Shown in pieces: positions 17,322-25,661 of a stretch of DNA of 64,000 nt. A program made the position numbers and the translations under genes. Within the stretch, counting starts at the first letter, position 1. The number at the start of each line of letters is the position of its first letter. Origin of the DNA: Halomonas sp. SSL-5 (GTDB lineage: Bacteria; Pseudomonadota; Gammaproteobacteria; Pseudomonadales; Halomonadaceae); assembly GCF_030708455.1 (NCBI RefSeq), contig NZ_JAUYWF010000001.1, forward strand, positions 310,001 to 374,000, read 5' to 3'. The notes beneath the pieces were generated by a model. It saw only the letters and a program-made list of their open reading frames with translations, made no database searches and was not told the DNA's origin.

Positions 17322-18749
17322 ATGAGCCAGCAGCACCAGGACCTGATCGACCGCGACCGCAAGGTCACCTTTCACGCGTCTTCGCACCTGCGCGACTTCG
17401 CCCACGGCGATGCGCCGGGCCGGGTGATCACCGGCGGTCAGGGCATCACCATCCGCGACAAGGACGGCCGCGAGTTCATCGATGGCTTCGCCGGACTGTA
17501 CTGCGTCAATATCGGCTACGGGCGCACCGAGGTGGCCGAGGCCATCTACCAGCAGGCCCTGGAGCTCTCCTACTACCACACCTACGTGGGCCACTCCAAC
17601 GAGCCGCAGATCGCCCTCTCCGAGAAGATCATCGAGCTCGCCGGCCCCGGCATGTCCAAGGTCTACTACGGCCTCGGCGGCAGTGATGCCAACGAGACCC
17701 AGCTCAAGCTCGTGCGCTACTACAACAACGTGCTCGGTCGCCCGCAGAAGAAGAAGGTGATCTCGCGCATGCGTGGCTACCACGGCTCGGGCCTGGCCAC
17801 CGGCTCGCTCACCGGCCTCAAGGCGTTCCACGACCAGTTCGACCTGCCCTTCGAAGGCATCCTGCACACCGAGGCGCCGTTCTACTATCACCGCGCCGCC
17901 GAGCAGCAGGGCATGAGCGAGCGTGAGTTCTCACGCTACTGCGCCGCGAAGCTCGAGGAGATGATCCTGGCCGAGGGGCCGGAGACCGTGGCCGCCTTCA
18001 TCGGCGAGCCGGTGCTCGGCACCGGCGGCATCGTGCCGCCCCCGGAAGGCTACTGGGAGGCGGTCCAGGCGGTGCTCGCCAAGTACGATGTGCTGCTGAT
18101 CGCCGACGAGGTGGTGTGCGGCTTCGGGCGCATCGGCGCCGACTTCGGCAGCCACCACTACGCCATCAAGCCCGACCTGATCACCGTGGCCAAGGGCCTG
18201 ACCAGCGCCTACCAGCCGCTCTCCGGCGTCATCGTCGGCGACCGCGTCTGGCGGGTGCTGGAGCAGGGCACCGGCGAGTATGGCCCCATCGGCCACGGCT
18301 GGACCTACTCCGGCCACGCCCTGGGTTGCGCCGCGGCGCTGGCCAACCTGGCGATCATCGAGCGCGAGAAGCTGACCGAGAACGCCGCCGAGACCGGCGC
18401 CTACCTGCAGCGGGCCATGGCCGATGCCTTCGGCGACCACCCCATCGTCGGCGACGTGCGTGGCGTGGGCATGCTGGCCGCACTGGAGTTCTCTGCCAAC
18501 CCGGAGAAGCGCGAGCACTTCGACCCGGCGCTCAAGGTGGGGGCACGCATCGCCGCCGCGGCGCTCGACGAGAATCTGATCGCCCGCGCCATGCCCCAGG
18601 GCGACATCCTCGGCTTCGCGCCGCCGCTGATCGCCACCCGCGACCAGGTCGACGAGATCGTCGCTCGCGCCCGTCGTGCCGTGGATCGCGTCACCGATGA
18701 GCTGGTGCGCGAGGGGGTCCTCAAGGCGGTGACCGCGCCCGTCGCCTGA
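17322..18749 (+). CDS. doeD: Diaminobutyrate transaminase DoeD (class III aminotransferase)
   Basis: A 475-residue PLP-dependent class III aminotransferase. In this pathway it converts L-2,4-diaminobutyrate to aspartate semialdehyde, the substrate of DoeC. Visible are FIDGFAGLYCVNIGYGR, YYGLGGSDANET, the RMRGYHG motif, the PLP-binding Asp in LLIADEVVCGFGRIG and the Schiff-base Lys in LITVAKGLTSAYQP. Overall it is closest to omega-amino acid:pyruvate aminotransferases; specificity comes from context. The ATG at 17322 has an AGAGAACGAG ribosome site. Confidence 0.88.
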   Translation: MSQQHQDLIDRDRKVTFHASSHLRDFAHGDAPGRVITGGQGITIRDKDGREFIDGFAGLYCVNIGYGRTEVAEAIYQQALELSYYHTYVGHSNEPQIALSEKIIELAGPGMSKVYYGLGGSDANETQLKLVRYYNNVLGRPQKKKVISRMRGYHGSGLATGSLTGLKAFHDQFDLPFEGILHTEAPFYYHRAAEQQGMSEREFSRYCAAKLEEMILAEGPETVAAFIGEPVLGTGGIVPPPEGYWEAVQAVLAKYDVLLIADEVVCGFGRIGADFGSHHYAIKPDLITVAKGLTSAYQPLSGVIVGDRVWRVLEQGTGEYGPIGHGWTYSGHALGCAAALANLAIIEREKLTENAAETGAYLQRAMADAFGDHPIVGDVRGVGMLAALEFSANPEKREHFDPALKVGARIAAAALDENLIARAMPQGDILGFAPPLIATRDQVDEIVARARRAVDRVTDELVREGVLKAVTAPVA

Positions 18750-18784
18750 TCCGGCACTTATCCCCTCTCGGCCTTCCGGCCGCT

Positions 18785-18815
18785 ACATCGCCGCGGGCCC
18801 GTCCCGCGGCGATGT
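18785..18815 (+). terminator. Hairpin terminator after doeD
   Basis: A perfect 13-base-pair stem (ACATCGCCGCGGG with CCCGCGGCGATGT) and a five-base loop, 35 bases past the doeD stop. There is no T-run, so the strength is uncertain. Confidence 0.65.
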
Positions 18816-18894
18816 CGTTGAGGCGTAATGCTTGCCTTGCCGGCCTGGCTGGCACACCCTCGCAGCATCCACCCGCAGTGAAGGAGCGCTTCCC

Positions 18895-19578
18895 ATGGCA
18901 GAGGTCCTGGCCTTCGACGTCTACGGCACCCTGATCGACACCCACGGGGTGGTCACCGAACTGGAGCGGCGCCTCGGCGCCCTGGGCAAGGCCGAGCTGG
19001 CGCCGGAGTTCTCGCGGCGCTGGCGCGACAAGCAGCTCGAGTACAGCTTCCGCCGTGGCTTGATGGGCGCCTATGTCCCCTTCGGTCAGTGCACCGAGCA
19101 GGCGCTGATATTCACCGACCGCGTCCTGCAGGCGGGCCTCTCCGAGACCGACCGCGACCACCTGATGCAGGTGTACGCCGAGTTGCCGGCCTTCCCCGAG
19201 GCCGCCGGCGCCCTGACGCGCCTTGCCGAGGCCGGTGTGACCTGCGTGGCCTTCTCCAACGGCACCGCGGCGGCGGTGGAGGGGCTGCTCGACCAGGCCG
19301 GCATCCGCGGCCACTTCGCCGACGTGGTCAGCGTCGACGAGGTCAAGCGCTTCAAGCCGGACCCCGCGGTCTATGCGCATCTGCGCCACCGCCTCGAGAG
19401 CGAGCCCGGCGATACCTGGCTGATCTCCAGCAACGCCTTCGATGTGATCGGGGCTCGCCATGCCGGCCTGCACGCCGCCTGGGTGCGGCGCAGCCCGGAG
19501 GCGCCGTTCGACCCCTGGGGCATCGAACCCGACCTCACCGTCAGCGATCTCGACGCCCTGGCCTCGCGGCTCGGCTGA
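18895..19578 (+). CDS. Haloacid dehalogenase, type II (HAD superfamily)
   Basis: A 227-residue HAD hydrolase of the L-2-haloacid dehalogenase type. The nucleophile is Asp8 in LAFDVYGTLIDTHG. Other family residues visible are the Arg of RRWRDKQLEY, the Ser/Asn of AFSNGT, the Lys of DEVKRFKPDPAVY and the SSNAFDVIGA motif, all expected for haloacid dehalogenases rather than general phosphatases. It would hydrolyse 2-haloalkanoates to 2-hydroxy acids, although many members act on other small acids. The ATG at 18895 follows AAGGAGCG. It is monocistronic, ending at a convergent terminator. Confidence 0.82.
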   Translation: MAEVLAFDVYGTLIDTHGVVTELERRLGALGKAELAPEFSRRWRDKQLEYSFRRGLMGAYVPFGQCTEQALIFTDRVLQAGLSETDRDHLMQVYAELPAFPEAAGALTRLAEAGVTCVAFSNGTAAAVEGLLDQAGIRGHFADVVSVDEVKRFKPDPAVYAHLRHRLESEPGDTWLISSNAFDVIGARHAGLHAAWVRRSPEAPFDPWGIEPDLTVSDLDALASRLG

Positions 19579-19597
19579 CGCGATAGGCAGGAACGAC

Positions 19598-19629
19598 GAG
19601 GCCCCGCGAGCTTCTGCTCGCGGGGCCTC
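19598..19629. terminator. Convergent (bidirectional) terminator
   Basis: A perfect 14-base-pair stem (GAGGCCCCGCGAGC and its complement) with a TTCT loop, placed between the stops of the dehalogenase (plus) and the sulfurtransferase (minus). Confidence 0.8.
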
Positions 19630-19661
19630 GGTGCCTGTGGGCAGCGCAGGGCGTGGCTGGC

Positions 19662-20618
19662 TCAGTCGACCAGTTCGCCTACGCTGACGATGCCGCGCTC
19701 CGCCAGGTGCAGCGGTCGCGCGTCGTCCCGGGTCCACTCGGCCATGGAACCGTCGTACATGCTGACATCTTCGAGGCCACCGACCTCGCTGAGCTGGAAC
19801 CAGCCGCTGGCGGCCCAGTGGCCGGTGTTGCAGAAGGCCACGGTGGGCGCCTCGGGGGGCAGGTCCAGCTCGGCGATGTTGGCCCTCAGTGCCTCGGCGT
19901 CCAGGTAGTAGGCGCCGCCGCGCTCGACCAGGGCGTCGTGGTGGGGCAGGTTGACCGCGCCGGGGATGGTGCCCGGCGCCCGCGCCGCGGGGGACTGGGT
20001 CTCGCCGCGATAGAAGTCCACCGGGCGGGCATCCACCAGGATGTCGTCTGCCTGGCGGGCGGCCTCTACCTCGGCGGTGGTGGCCAGCAGCGCTTCCTGC
20101 AGGCTGCCCTCGAAGTCGGTGGCCGCGACGGCCTTCGGGCTGCCCGAAGCGACCTCGAAGCCCTGGGCCTGCCAGCCGGCGACGCCGCCGTTGAGGATCG
20201 TCACCTCGTCATGGCCCAGCGCCTTGAAGGTCCAGTAGACCCGCGCGGCGCTGCCGAAGTCGGTGGGCCCGGTGCCGGCGGCGGCCACCACCACGGTATC
20301 GTCGTTGTCGATGCCAAGCTCGCCGATCAGCGTCTCCAGCGCCTCCACCTCCGGCATCAGTCCGGCCACACCATCGCGGCTCTCGCGCCAGCCGGCGTCT
20401 GTATAGTTGGAGTAGCGGCTGCCCGGGATGCGCGCCGCCTCGAAGCTATCGCGGTCGCCACCGTCATCGATGGCCGAGCGCACGTCCAGCACCACCAGGT
20501 CGTCACTGCCCAGGCGCTCGCTCAGCCATTCGGCCTCCACCAGGGGGGAGGGGTGCAGGGCGTGGGCCTGGCCGGCCACGGCCAGGGCACCGGCGGCGAT
20601 GATCAGTCGGGATCTCAT
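19662..20618 (-). CDS. Exported thiosulfate/3-mercaptopyruvate sulfurtransferase (two rhodanese domains)
   Basis: A 318-residue protein starting with a signal peptide (RLIIAAGALAVAGQAHA) and holding two rhodanese domains. The first, inactive one has LVVLDVRSAIDDGG and HDEVTILNGGVAGW. The second has the active Cys263 in VAFCNTGHWAASG. It would transfer sulfane sulfur from a donor to a thiophilic acceptor in the periplasm. The CNTGHWA loop resembles secreted SseA-like enzymes; donor specificity is not certain. The ATG at 20618 has AGGAGGATCC upstream. Confidence 0.85.
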   Translation of the reverse strand: MRSRLIIAAGALAVAGQAHALHPSPLVEAEWLSERLGSDDLVVLDVRSAIDDGGDRDSFEAARIPGSRYSNYTDAGWRESRDGVAGLMPEVEALETLIGELGIDNDDTVVVAAAGTGPTDFGSAARVYWTFKALGHDEVTILNGGVAGWQAQGFEVASGSPKAVAATDFEGSLQEALLATTAEVEAARQADDILVDARPVDFYRGETQSPAARAPGTIPGAVNLPHHDALVERGGAYYLDAEALRANIAELDLPPEAPTVAFCNTGHWAASGWFQLSEVGGLEDVSMYDGSMAEWTRDDARPLHLAERGIVSVGELVD

Positions 20619-20765
20619 GGCGGATCCTCCTCGTCAGGAATGGGGTTGGGCTTCATGCTGCAACGAAGCGGCGCTCCCTCGCCAAGAATGCTTCCTGACA
20701 CAGTTAGTTTTTTCGGTTATATAAAATACTTCTGCTATCCCTCTTTGCGAGGTCCGGCGACGCCT

Positions 20766-21335
20766 TTAGCCCTGCCAGGCGTGGTCGGCGAAGGCATCGT
20801 CGAGTTCCGTGTGATTGACGTGATTGGCGTAGTTGGAGAGCGTCTTCACCGCCAGGGCCAGCACGATCTGCAGTACCTGCTGCTCCTCGAAGCCCGCCGC
20901 CAGGAACGCTTCGACGTCCGTTTCGCCGGGCATGCCACGGCTCTCGAACATCACCCGGGTGAACTCGGCCAGCGCCGCCAGGCGCGCATCGGGGATTGGC
21001 TTGCCTGCACGGATCGCCTCGAGCACCTCGGCCGGCACCTTGGACATCTTGTCGGCCAGCATGCTGTGGGCGGCCATGCAGTAGCCGCAGCCGTTGAGCC
21101 GGCTGATGGTCAGGAAGATCACCTCCTGTTCGGGTGGCGTGAAGCCGGAGTCGTTGCGGAACAGCTCGTAGCCGTGCAGGTAGGTACTCAGCACGCCCGG
21201 CGCCTTGGCCATGCCTTCGTACATGTTGGGCACGAAGCCCATCTTCTGGTTGGCCCCCTCGAGCAGTGGCCTGGCCTTGGCATCGGCGTTGTCGAGGGTC
21301 TGAGGCTCGAGTTTCATCTTGTAGTCGGCTGCCAT
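20766..21335 (-). CDS. AhpD-like carboxymuconolactone decarboxylase family protein
   Basis: A 189-residue all-helical protein of the AhpD/CMD family. The redox-type CxxC is in NGCGYCMAAHS (Cys83, Cys86, His90), matching AhpD-like peroxidase-linked thiol proteins rather than true decarboxylases. It probably takes part in detoxifying peroxides or electrophiles. The ATG at 21335 follows GAAGGAGA; the frame continues upstream over the operator, so that extension is rejected. A near-perfect palindrome at 21410-21431 lies between this gene and the TetR gene transcribed toward it. Confidence 0.85.
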   Translation of the reverse strand: MAADYKMKLEPQTLDNADAKARPLLEGANQKMGFVPNMYEGMAKAPGVLSTYLHGYELFRNDSGFTPPEQEVIFLTISRLNGCGYCMAAHSMLADKMSKVPAEVLEAIRAGKPIPDARLAALAEFTRVMFESRGMPGETDVEAFLAAGFEEQQVLQIVLALAVKTLSNYANHVNHTELDDAFADHAWQG

Positions 21336-21409
21336 GGTGCGTTCTCCTTCTTTCGAACGGGTCTGATGGTCGAACGGGTCGGGTGATCGTGGACTTCGCG
21401 ATACGCCAA

Positions 21410-21431
21410 ATATGGAACGATCGGTCCATAT
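21410..21431. promoter_or_regulatory. TetR-type operator upstream of the AhpD-like gene
   Basis: A 22-base palindrome, 20 of 22 positions symmetric, with ATATGGA outer arms around a CGATCG core. It lies 75 bases upstream of the AhpD-like start and immediately past the tetR stop. The GACCGATCG core resembles NemR-type operators. Confidence 0.7.
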
Positions 21432-21444
21432 GTGGCAAAAAAAC

Positions 21445-22050
21445 TCAACCATCCGGCGGGGGCCGCTTCAGGGTCTCCAGCAACAGGTCCACCGACTGGC
21501 GGGCCTGGCGAGCGTCGGCCCCGCTCTTGAGCAGGGTGCGCAGCCCGGCCATGCCCATGGTTAGGTAGCCGGCCAGCGCCTCGGTGTCGCGCTCGAGGGC
21601 GATGTCGCCTTCCGCCTGAGCCTGGAGCACCGCGCGCTGAAAGAACGCGTTGATGGCGGCGAGGCTCTCACGGGCATGTTCGGCGGGCGGGTCGCCACGC
21701 TGGCCGAGCTCGGTGGCGGAGTTGAAGATCAAACAGCCCAGGGCGGCGCGCTCGCTGCCTGCCTCGTCGGCGGTATCGCCGAACAACGTTTCCAGGCAGG
21801 ACATGGCCGAGGGCGCGGTGTCCAGTCGGCGCTGCAGGCGTGCCAGTAGTGCCTCGCGATAGCGGCGCAGGGACTCGAGGAACAGCTGTTCCTTGTTGCC
21901 GAAGGCCTGATAGAGGCTGCTCCGCGAGATGCTCATGGCCTCGAGTAGGTCGCGGGTCGAAGCCGCCTCGAAGCCGTACTGCCAGAAGACTCGCATGGCG
22001 GCACTGGTGGCCTGGTCGGGGCTGAAGGCGATGGGGCGTCCACGTGTCAT
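21445..22050 (-). CDS. TetR/AcrR-family repressor
   Basis: A 201-residue regulator with an N-terminal TetR helix-turn-helix (ATSAAMRVFWQYGFEAASTRDLLEAMSISRSSLYQAFGNKEQLFLESL) and a C-terminal ligand domain carrying ALGCLIFNSATEL. That Cys could serve as an electrophile sensor, as in NemR. It lies upstream of, and in line with, the AhpD-like gene. Matching operator-like sequences stand before both genes, so it probably represses itself and its neighbour. The start is ATG 22050. Confidence 0.85.
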   Translation of the reverse strand: MTRGRPIAFSPDQATSAAMRVFWQYGFEAASTRDLLEAMSISRSSLYQAFGNKEQLFLESLRRYREALLARLQRRLDTAPSAMSCLETLFGDTADEAGSERAALGCLIFNSATELGQRGDPPAEHARESLAAINAFFQRAVLQAQAEGDIALERDTEALAGYLTMGMAGLRTLLKSGADARQARQSVDLLLETLKRPPPDG

Positions 22051-22059
22051 GCATGGAAT

Positions 22060-22080
22060 TTAGTACCAATTGATCCATAA
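22060..22080. promoter_or_regulatory. Second TetR-type operator, upstream of tetR
   Basis: On the minus strand TATGGATCAATTGGTACTAA matches the 21410 operator at about 14 of 20 positions, including the TATGGA arm. It lies 10 to 30 bases before the tetR start codon, fitting autorepression. Confidence 0.55.
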
Positions 22081-22133
22081 TTCAAGGACGCGACAGACAC
22101 CCGCCGAGTTGCTATGGCTGTAGGGTAAGGTCT

Positions 22134-22158
22134 GTAAGGGATGCCGTATCGCGACGAC
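22134..22158 (+). promoter_or_regulatory. Predicted ECF promoter P1 (ligase operon)
   Basis: GTAAGG (22134-22139), 16 bases, then GACCAAG from 22156. The predicted transcription start is near 22165, giving a leader of about 45 bases before the ATG at 22210. Confidence 0.7.
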
Positions 22159-22209
22159 CAAGCAGTAACGCCCATGATCGGCCGCCGGCACGACAGGAGG
22201 AGATTCCGC

Positions 22210-24570
22210 ATGCCCCAGCAGAAGAGCCAGGACAGGTTCCCCCGCCGCTTCTGGCTGAGCGGCCAGCGTGCCGCTGAACAGGATCGCTTCTTTCGCGAGG
22301 CCCTGGAGGCGCAGGGGTGGAAGGAGGGTGACGAGACCAACTGGGACGCCGCCTGGGTCACCGGTATGCCGCCGCCGGTGCAGTTTCGCCGCGTCGCCCC
22401 ACACCGCAAGCTCAACCATATCCCCGGCAATGCCGCCCTGACGGTCAAGAGTCGCCTGCACGAGAGCCTGTCGGCGCTGCGCGCGCGGCTGGTCGACGGC
22501 TTCGGTGCGGCACACCCGCTGGTCGCCCGGCTCGACTTCTTCCCCCATGCCTGGACCATGCCCCGCGCCTATCAGGCGCTGCAGTTGGCGGCCCTGGCGG
22601 TTCCCGAGGCGCGCTGGATCGAGAAGCCCACCAATGCCTCCAAGGGCAAGGGCGTGCGGGTGCTGCGCGATGTGGCCGAGGCGACGACGGCTCGGGACCA
22701 CCTGGTGCAGGCCTACCTCGACCGCCCCCACACCATCCGTGGCCACAAGTACGTGCTGCGCCTCTATGTGCTGGTCAGTTCGCTCACCCCGCTGCGGGTC
22801 TACCTCTACCACCAGGGCTTCGCCAAGCTCGCCTCCGAGCCCTGGGACCCCGAGGATGCCGACAATCCCTTCAGCCAGCTCACCAATCCCGATATCAACG
22901 CGCTCAACACCCGCGTCGAGGTGCCGGTGGAGTTCATCGACCTCGCGCGTTACCGCACCTGGTTGCGCGACCAGGGCCATGACGATGCCAGGCTCTTCGC
23001 GCGTATCGAGGACCTGGTGACCCTGACCGCCATCTCTGCCGTGGATGCCCTGCGCGCGCGCACCGCGGAGGTGGGCGCCGACCCCCGCGGCGGCTTTGAA
23101 CTGCTGGGGCTCGACTGCATGATCGATGCCGACCTCAAGCCGTGGATCCTGGAGTGCAACCTCAGCCCGTCCCTGGGTACCTGCGCCGCCCCCGAGGATG
23201 GCGGTCTCGTCGAGGAGCGCATCAAGGGCGAACTGGTGCGCGACATGCTGAGCCTGGTGGACGTCGCCGGCGATCACCCGCCGGCCGAGGGGCTCGACGC
23301 CGCGACCCTGCTGGCCGAGGCCCGGGCCGAGGAGAGCCGGGCCGGCGGCTTCCGGCGCCTGCTGCCGGCGGACGAGCCGGAGCGCTACCTGCCCGCCTTC
23401 TCGCTGCCGAGCCTGGCCGACCTCAGCCTGGCCGAGGCCCTGGTGGGGCGGGCATTGCCACGGCCACGACTCATGCGGCGCCGCGTGGCCGAGCTCCATG
23501 AGGAGGACCACCTGGCCCTCTATGCCGCCGACAGCGGCCGGCTCTATCGTCCCAACGATGCGGCGGCGCTGATCTGGCTGCTGGCCACCGAGGGCCTGGA
23601 TCCCGACGCCATTGTGGAGGCCCTCGCCGAGGCGAGCGACCCGCCGGCGTCGACGGAGACCCTGCGCGACACGGTGTGGTCGACCCTGGGGGAGTGGTGC
23701 CGCGAGGGACTGCTCTGTCAGGGCCAGCACCCGACCCAGGGGGAGGACGAGAGCGATGTCGAGCGTGACGCCGAGGCGCCTGTCGAGGTGCGCCAGTCCC
23801 GCTGGCGGCTGCGCTTCGACGCCCGCGACTGGGCCCTGATGTTGCCTGACGCGGCGGTCGAGCGACGCCTGTGCCATGCCTTCGGTGAGTGGCTCTCTCC
23901 CGTTTTGTCGGAGACCACTGACCGCGCGTCGTCTGCGTTCCTGGCGGTGCTCGCCTCGTCGACCGGTTACGCCCTGGCAGAGGGTGGGCGTCTGGTGGCG
24001 AGCCGGCTCTCCCTGGCCGAGGTGGTACCGGCGCTGGGCACGCGTCTGTTGTGCCTCGCCGCGAGCCCCGGACAGACGGTGCTCGACCTCGCCTGGTGGC
24101 AGCCGAGTTCCGGCCAGGCGGCGCTTGTGGCGTGCGACAAGGCCGCGGGCGGCGACGCACTCGGCGCCCTGCCCGGAGAGGTCAGCCGCGGCGTGCGTCT
24201 GGTGTTCGAGGGAGCGCAGGTACGCTTGGAGCCGCTGGGCCTGCCCCTGGCAGGTCGTCGAGTCGGGACGCCGCCGCCCCTCGCGGCCGGCGACGTGCCG
24301 TTGGTGGTGATGCAGGAGGATGGCGATGACACCGACGCGCCTCGACCACTGGGCCGGCTCGACGCCCTCGCGGCGCTGCTACCACTGGCCCATGGCGCCG
24401 GCGAGACGTCGCCGTCGGCCGCGGCGATGGCGCGTCTCGACGCCTGGCTGGAGGGCGTGGTGCGCCATCGCATCGACACCCAGGCGCCACCGGAGCAGCT
24501 GGCCGCCCGGCTGGTTGCCCGCGGCGGCGCCCATCTTGAAGAAACGACCGATGCTTCGGTCGATGCCTGA
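22210..24570 (+). CDS. TTL-like ATP-grasp ligase fused to a PqqD-like domain and a C-terminal HprK-like region
   Basis: A 786-residue multidomain protein. Residues about 60-350 match the tubulin-tyrosine-ligase-like ATP-grasp fold: KPTNASKGKGV (139-149, nucleotide loop), RGHKYVLRLYVLV (177-189) and ELLGLDCMIDADLKPWILECNLSPSL (297-322), the last holding the metal Asp and the Glu/Asn pair. Residues about 425-505 (ALYAADSGRLYRPNDAAALIWLLA) look like PqqD, the fold that grips leader peptides in RiPP pathways. The last 260 residues weakly resemble HprK-related proteins; this part is uncertain. No signal peptide. TTL enzymes add amino acids to protein side chains or ends. The gene 99 bases downstream encodes a Glu/Gly/Ala-repeat protein, a natural substrate candidate. 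The ATG at 22210 follows AGGAGGAG; starts at 22141 and 22174 fall in or beside the promoter. Confidence 0.75.
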   Translation: MPQQKSQDRFPRRFWLSGQRAAEQDRFFREALEAQGWKEGDETNWDAAWVTGMPPPVQFRRVAPHRKLNHIPGNAALTVKSRLHESLSALRARLVDGFGAAHPLVARLDFFPHAWTMPRAYQALQLAALAVPEARWIEKPTNASKGKGVRVLRDVAEATTARDHLVQAYLDRPHTIRGHKYVLRLYVLVSSLTPLRVYLYHQGFAKLASEPWDPEDADNPFSQLTNPDINALNTRVEVPVEFIDLARYRTWLRDQGHDDARLFARIEDLVTLTAISAVDALRARTAEVGADPRGGFELLGLDCMIDADLKPWILECNLSPSLGTCAAPEDGGLVEERIKGELVRDMLSLVDVAGDHPPAEGLDAATLLAEARAEESRAGGFRRLLPADEPERYLPAFSLPSLADLSLAEALVGRALPRPRLMRRRVAELHEEDHLALYAADSGRLYRPNDAAALIWLLATEGLDPDAIVEALAEASDPPASTETLRDTVWSTLGEWCREGLLCQGQHPTQGEDESDVERDAEAPVEVRQSRWRLRFDARDWALMLPDAAVERRLCHAFGEWLSPVLSETTDRASSAFLAVLASSTGYALAEGGRLVASRLSLAEVVPALGTRLLCLAASPGQTVLDLAWWQPSSGQAALVACDKAAGGDALGALPGEVSRGVRLVFEGAQVRLEPLGLPLAGRRVGTPPPLAAGDVPLVVMQEDGDDTDAPRPLGRLDALAALLPLAHGAGETSPSAAAMARLDAWLEGVVRHRIDTQAPPEQLAARLVARGGAHLEETTDASVDA

Positions 24571-24669
24571 ACAGTGGGAGCCACGGCGCCCCTGTCGAGG
24601 AGGCGTGCCGCCTTCTCGCCCGAGGGCAGGGAATGACCCTGCCCGCGATATCCTGACGGAGGTCATGTC

Positions 24670-25014
24670 ATGACGGAAACAGACGAGAAACGCCGGACCC
24701 TGATCGAGCGGCTCGGCCGTCGATTGGGGCATGCGGCACCCGCGCTTGCGCTGGTGGCCAGCGGTGCGGCGATGCAGGCGGTGGCCGATGAGCCCACCGC
24801 ACCCGCCTACACCAGCGGCCAGGAGGCCCCACTGATGCTCGCCGAGGCCCATGCCGAGGGCGGAGCAGAAGCTGGTGCGGAAGGTGGTGCCGAAGCCGGC
24901 GCCCACGACAAGGAGGAAGCTCAGGGCGAAGCTGAAGGCGAGGCCGAGGGTCACGCCGAAGGTGAAGGTGAGGGTGAGGCTGAAGGTGAGGCCGAAGGCG
25001 AAGGGGCTAACTGA
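24670..25014 (+). CDS. Small exported protein with Glu/Gly/Ala repeat tail (candidate ligase substrate)
   Basis: A 114-residue protein of unknown family. Residues 1-40 form a basic then hydrophobic leader (KRRTLIERLGRRLGHAAP, ALALVASG, AVADE), signal-peptide-like. Residues 61-112 are a low-complexity tail of AEGG, GEAEGE and EGEG units. The leader and tail closely match those of the cytochrome at 37255 (shared pattern KRR-x-L-[LI]-x-RLGR-x-L and P-x-LAL-x-A-x-G). The ATG follows GGAGG. It sits 99 bases after the TTL/PqqD fusion gene and is followed by a hairpin, suggesting an abundant product separated from the genes behind. A precursor or acceptor role is inferred. Confidence 0.7.
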   Translation: MTETDEKRRTLIERLGRRLGHAAPALALVASGAAMQAVADEPTAPAYTSGQEAPLMLAEAHAEGGAEAGAEGGAEAGAHDKEEAQGEAEGEAEGHAEGEGEGEAEGEAEGEGAN

Positions 25015-25025
25015 CGCCGACCATC

Positions 25026-25054
25026 CGCCGCACCGGCCTGAGGCCGGTGCGGCG
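25026..25054 (+). terminator. Hairpin after the repeat-tail gene (terminator or attenuator)
   Basis: A perfect 13-base-pair stem (CGCCGCACCGGCC with its complement) and a TGA loop, 12 bases after the stop. It has no T-run. It could lower expression of DinB and DUF302 relative to the small protein, or protect the 3' end of its message. Confidence 0.65.
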
Positions 25055-25079
25055 TCGCCATTACCGGAGGTGTGAGCCC

Positions 25080-25661
25080 ATGAGCGAGACCCACCCACCA
25101 CCCTGCCTCGACGCCCTGGTCGATGAGAGCCTCTGGAGCCTCCAGCAGCTGGAGGCGTTCTTGGCGGTGCTCTCACCGGCGCAGTATCGGCATGCCTTCG
25201 ACGCCGAGGGCAAGCAGACCCTGGGACGCCACCTGCGCCATATCCTCGATCATTACCAGGCCCTGCTGGAGGGCGGCGGGGCGGGTCGCATCGACTACGA
25301 GACCCGTGATCGGGACCCCGTCCTCGAGCGGGAGCCGGCCCGGGCCCTGCAGCGGCTATTCGAGATCCGCGACGGGCTGGAACGCCTGACCGAATACTCC
25401 TCGACCCCGCTGCAGCTGACCTACCCGGTCGAGGAGGGCGGTGTCAGCCTGTCATTGACCACCAGCCTGGCTCGTGAACTGGCCTTCCTGACCAGTCATG
25501 CCGTGCACCACATGGCCCTGCTGGGGCTACTGGCGCAGCAACTCGGGGTGGCGCTGCCCGATGATTTCGGCGTGCACCCCTCCACGCTCCGACACTGGCG
25601 TCGGCAGAGCGACGAGGTGATCGCCCCAACGGCCATCACCCCAAGGAGACAGACTGCATGA
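25080..25661 (+). CDS. DinB-family (metal-dependent hydrolase-like) protein
   Basis: A 193-residue four-helix DinB-fold protein. The three His metal ligands expected in this fold are visible in LRHILDHYQ and TSHAVHHMALL. Members include thiol transferases (bacillithiol, mycothiol, glutathione) and other metal-dependent hydrolases; which one this is cannot be told. It starts at ATG 25080 with GGAGG upstream and overlaps the DUF302 gene by four bases. It belongs to the ligase operon. Confidence 0.72.
   Translation: MSETHPPPCLDALVDESLWSLQQLEAFLAVLSPAQYRHAFDAEGKQTLGRHLRHILDHYQALLEGGGAGRIDYETRDRDPVLEREPARALQRLFEIRDGLERLTEYSSTPLQLTYPVEEGGVSLSLTTSLARELAFLTSHAVHHMALLGLLAQQLGVALPDDFGVHPSTLRHWRRQSDEVIAPTAITPRRQTA

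Noticed and set aside
22141..22209. Upstream in-frame ATGs for the TTL-like ligase
   Set aside because: They lie in or beside the predicted promoter and lack a ribosome site; ATG 22210 has AGGAGGAG.
24850..25014. Dismissing the GEAEGE tail as meaningless low complexity
   Set aside because: The matching leader and tail in a second protein under the same promoter argue for a real module.
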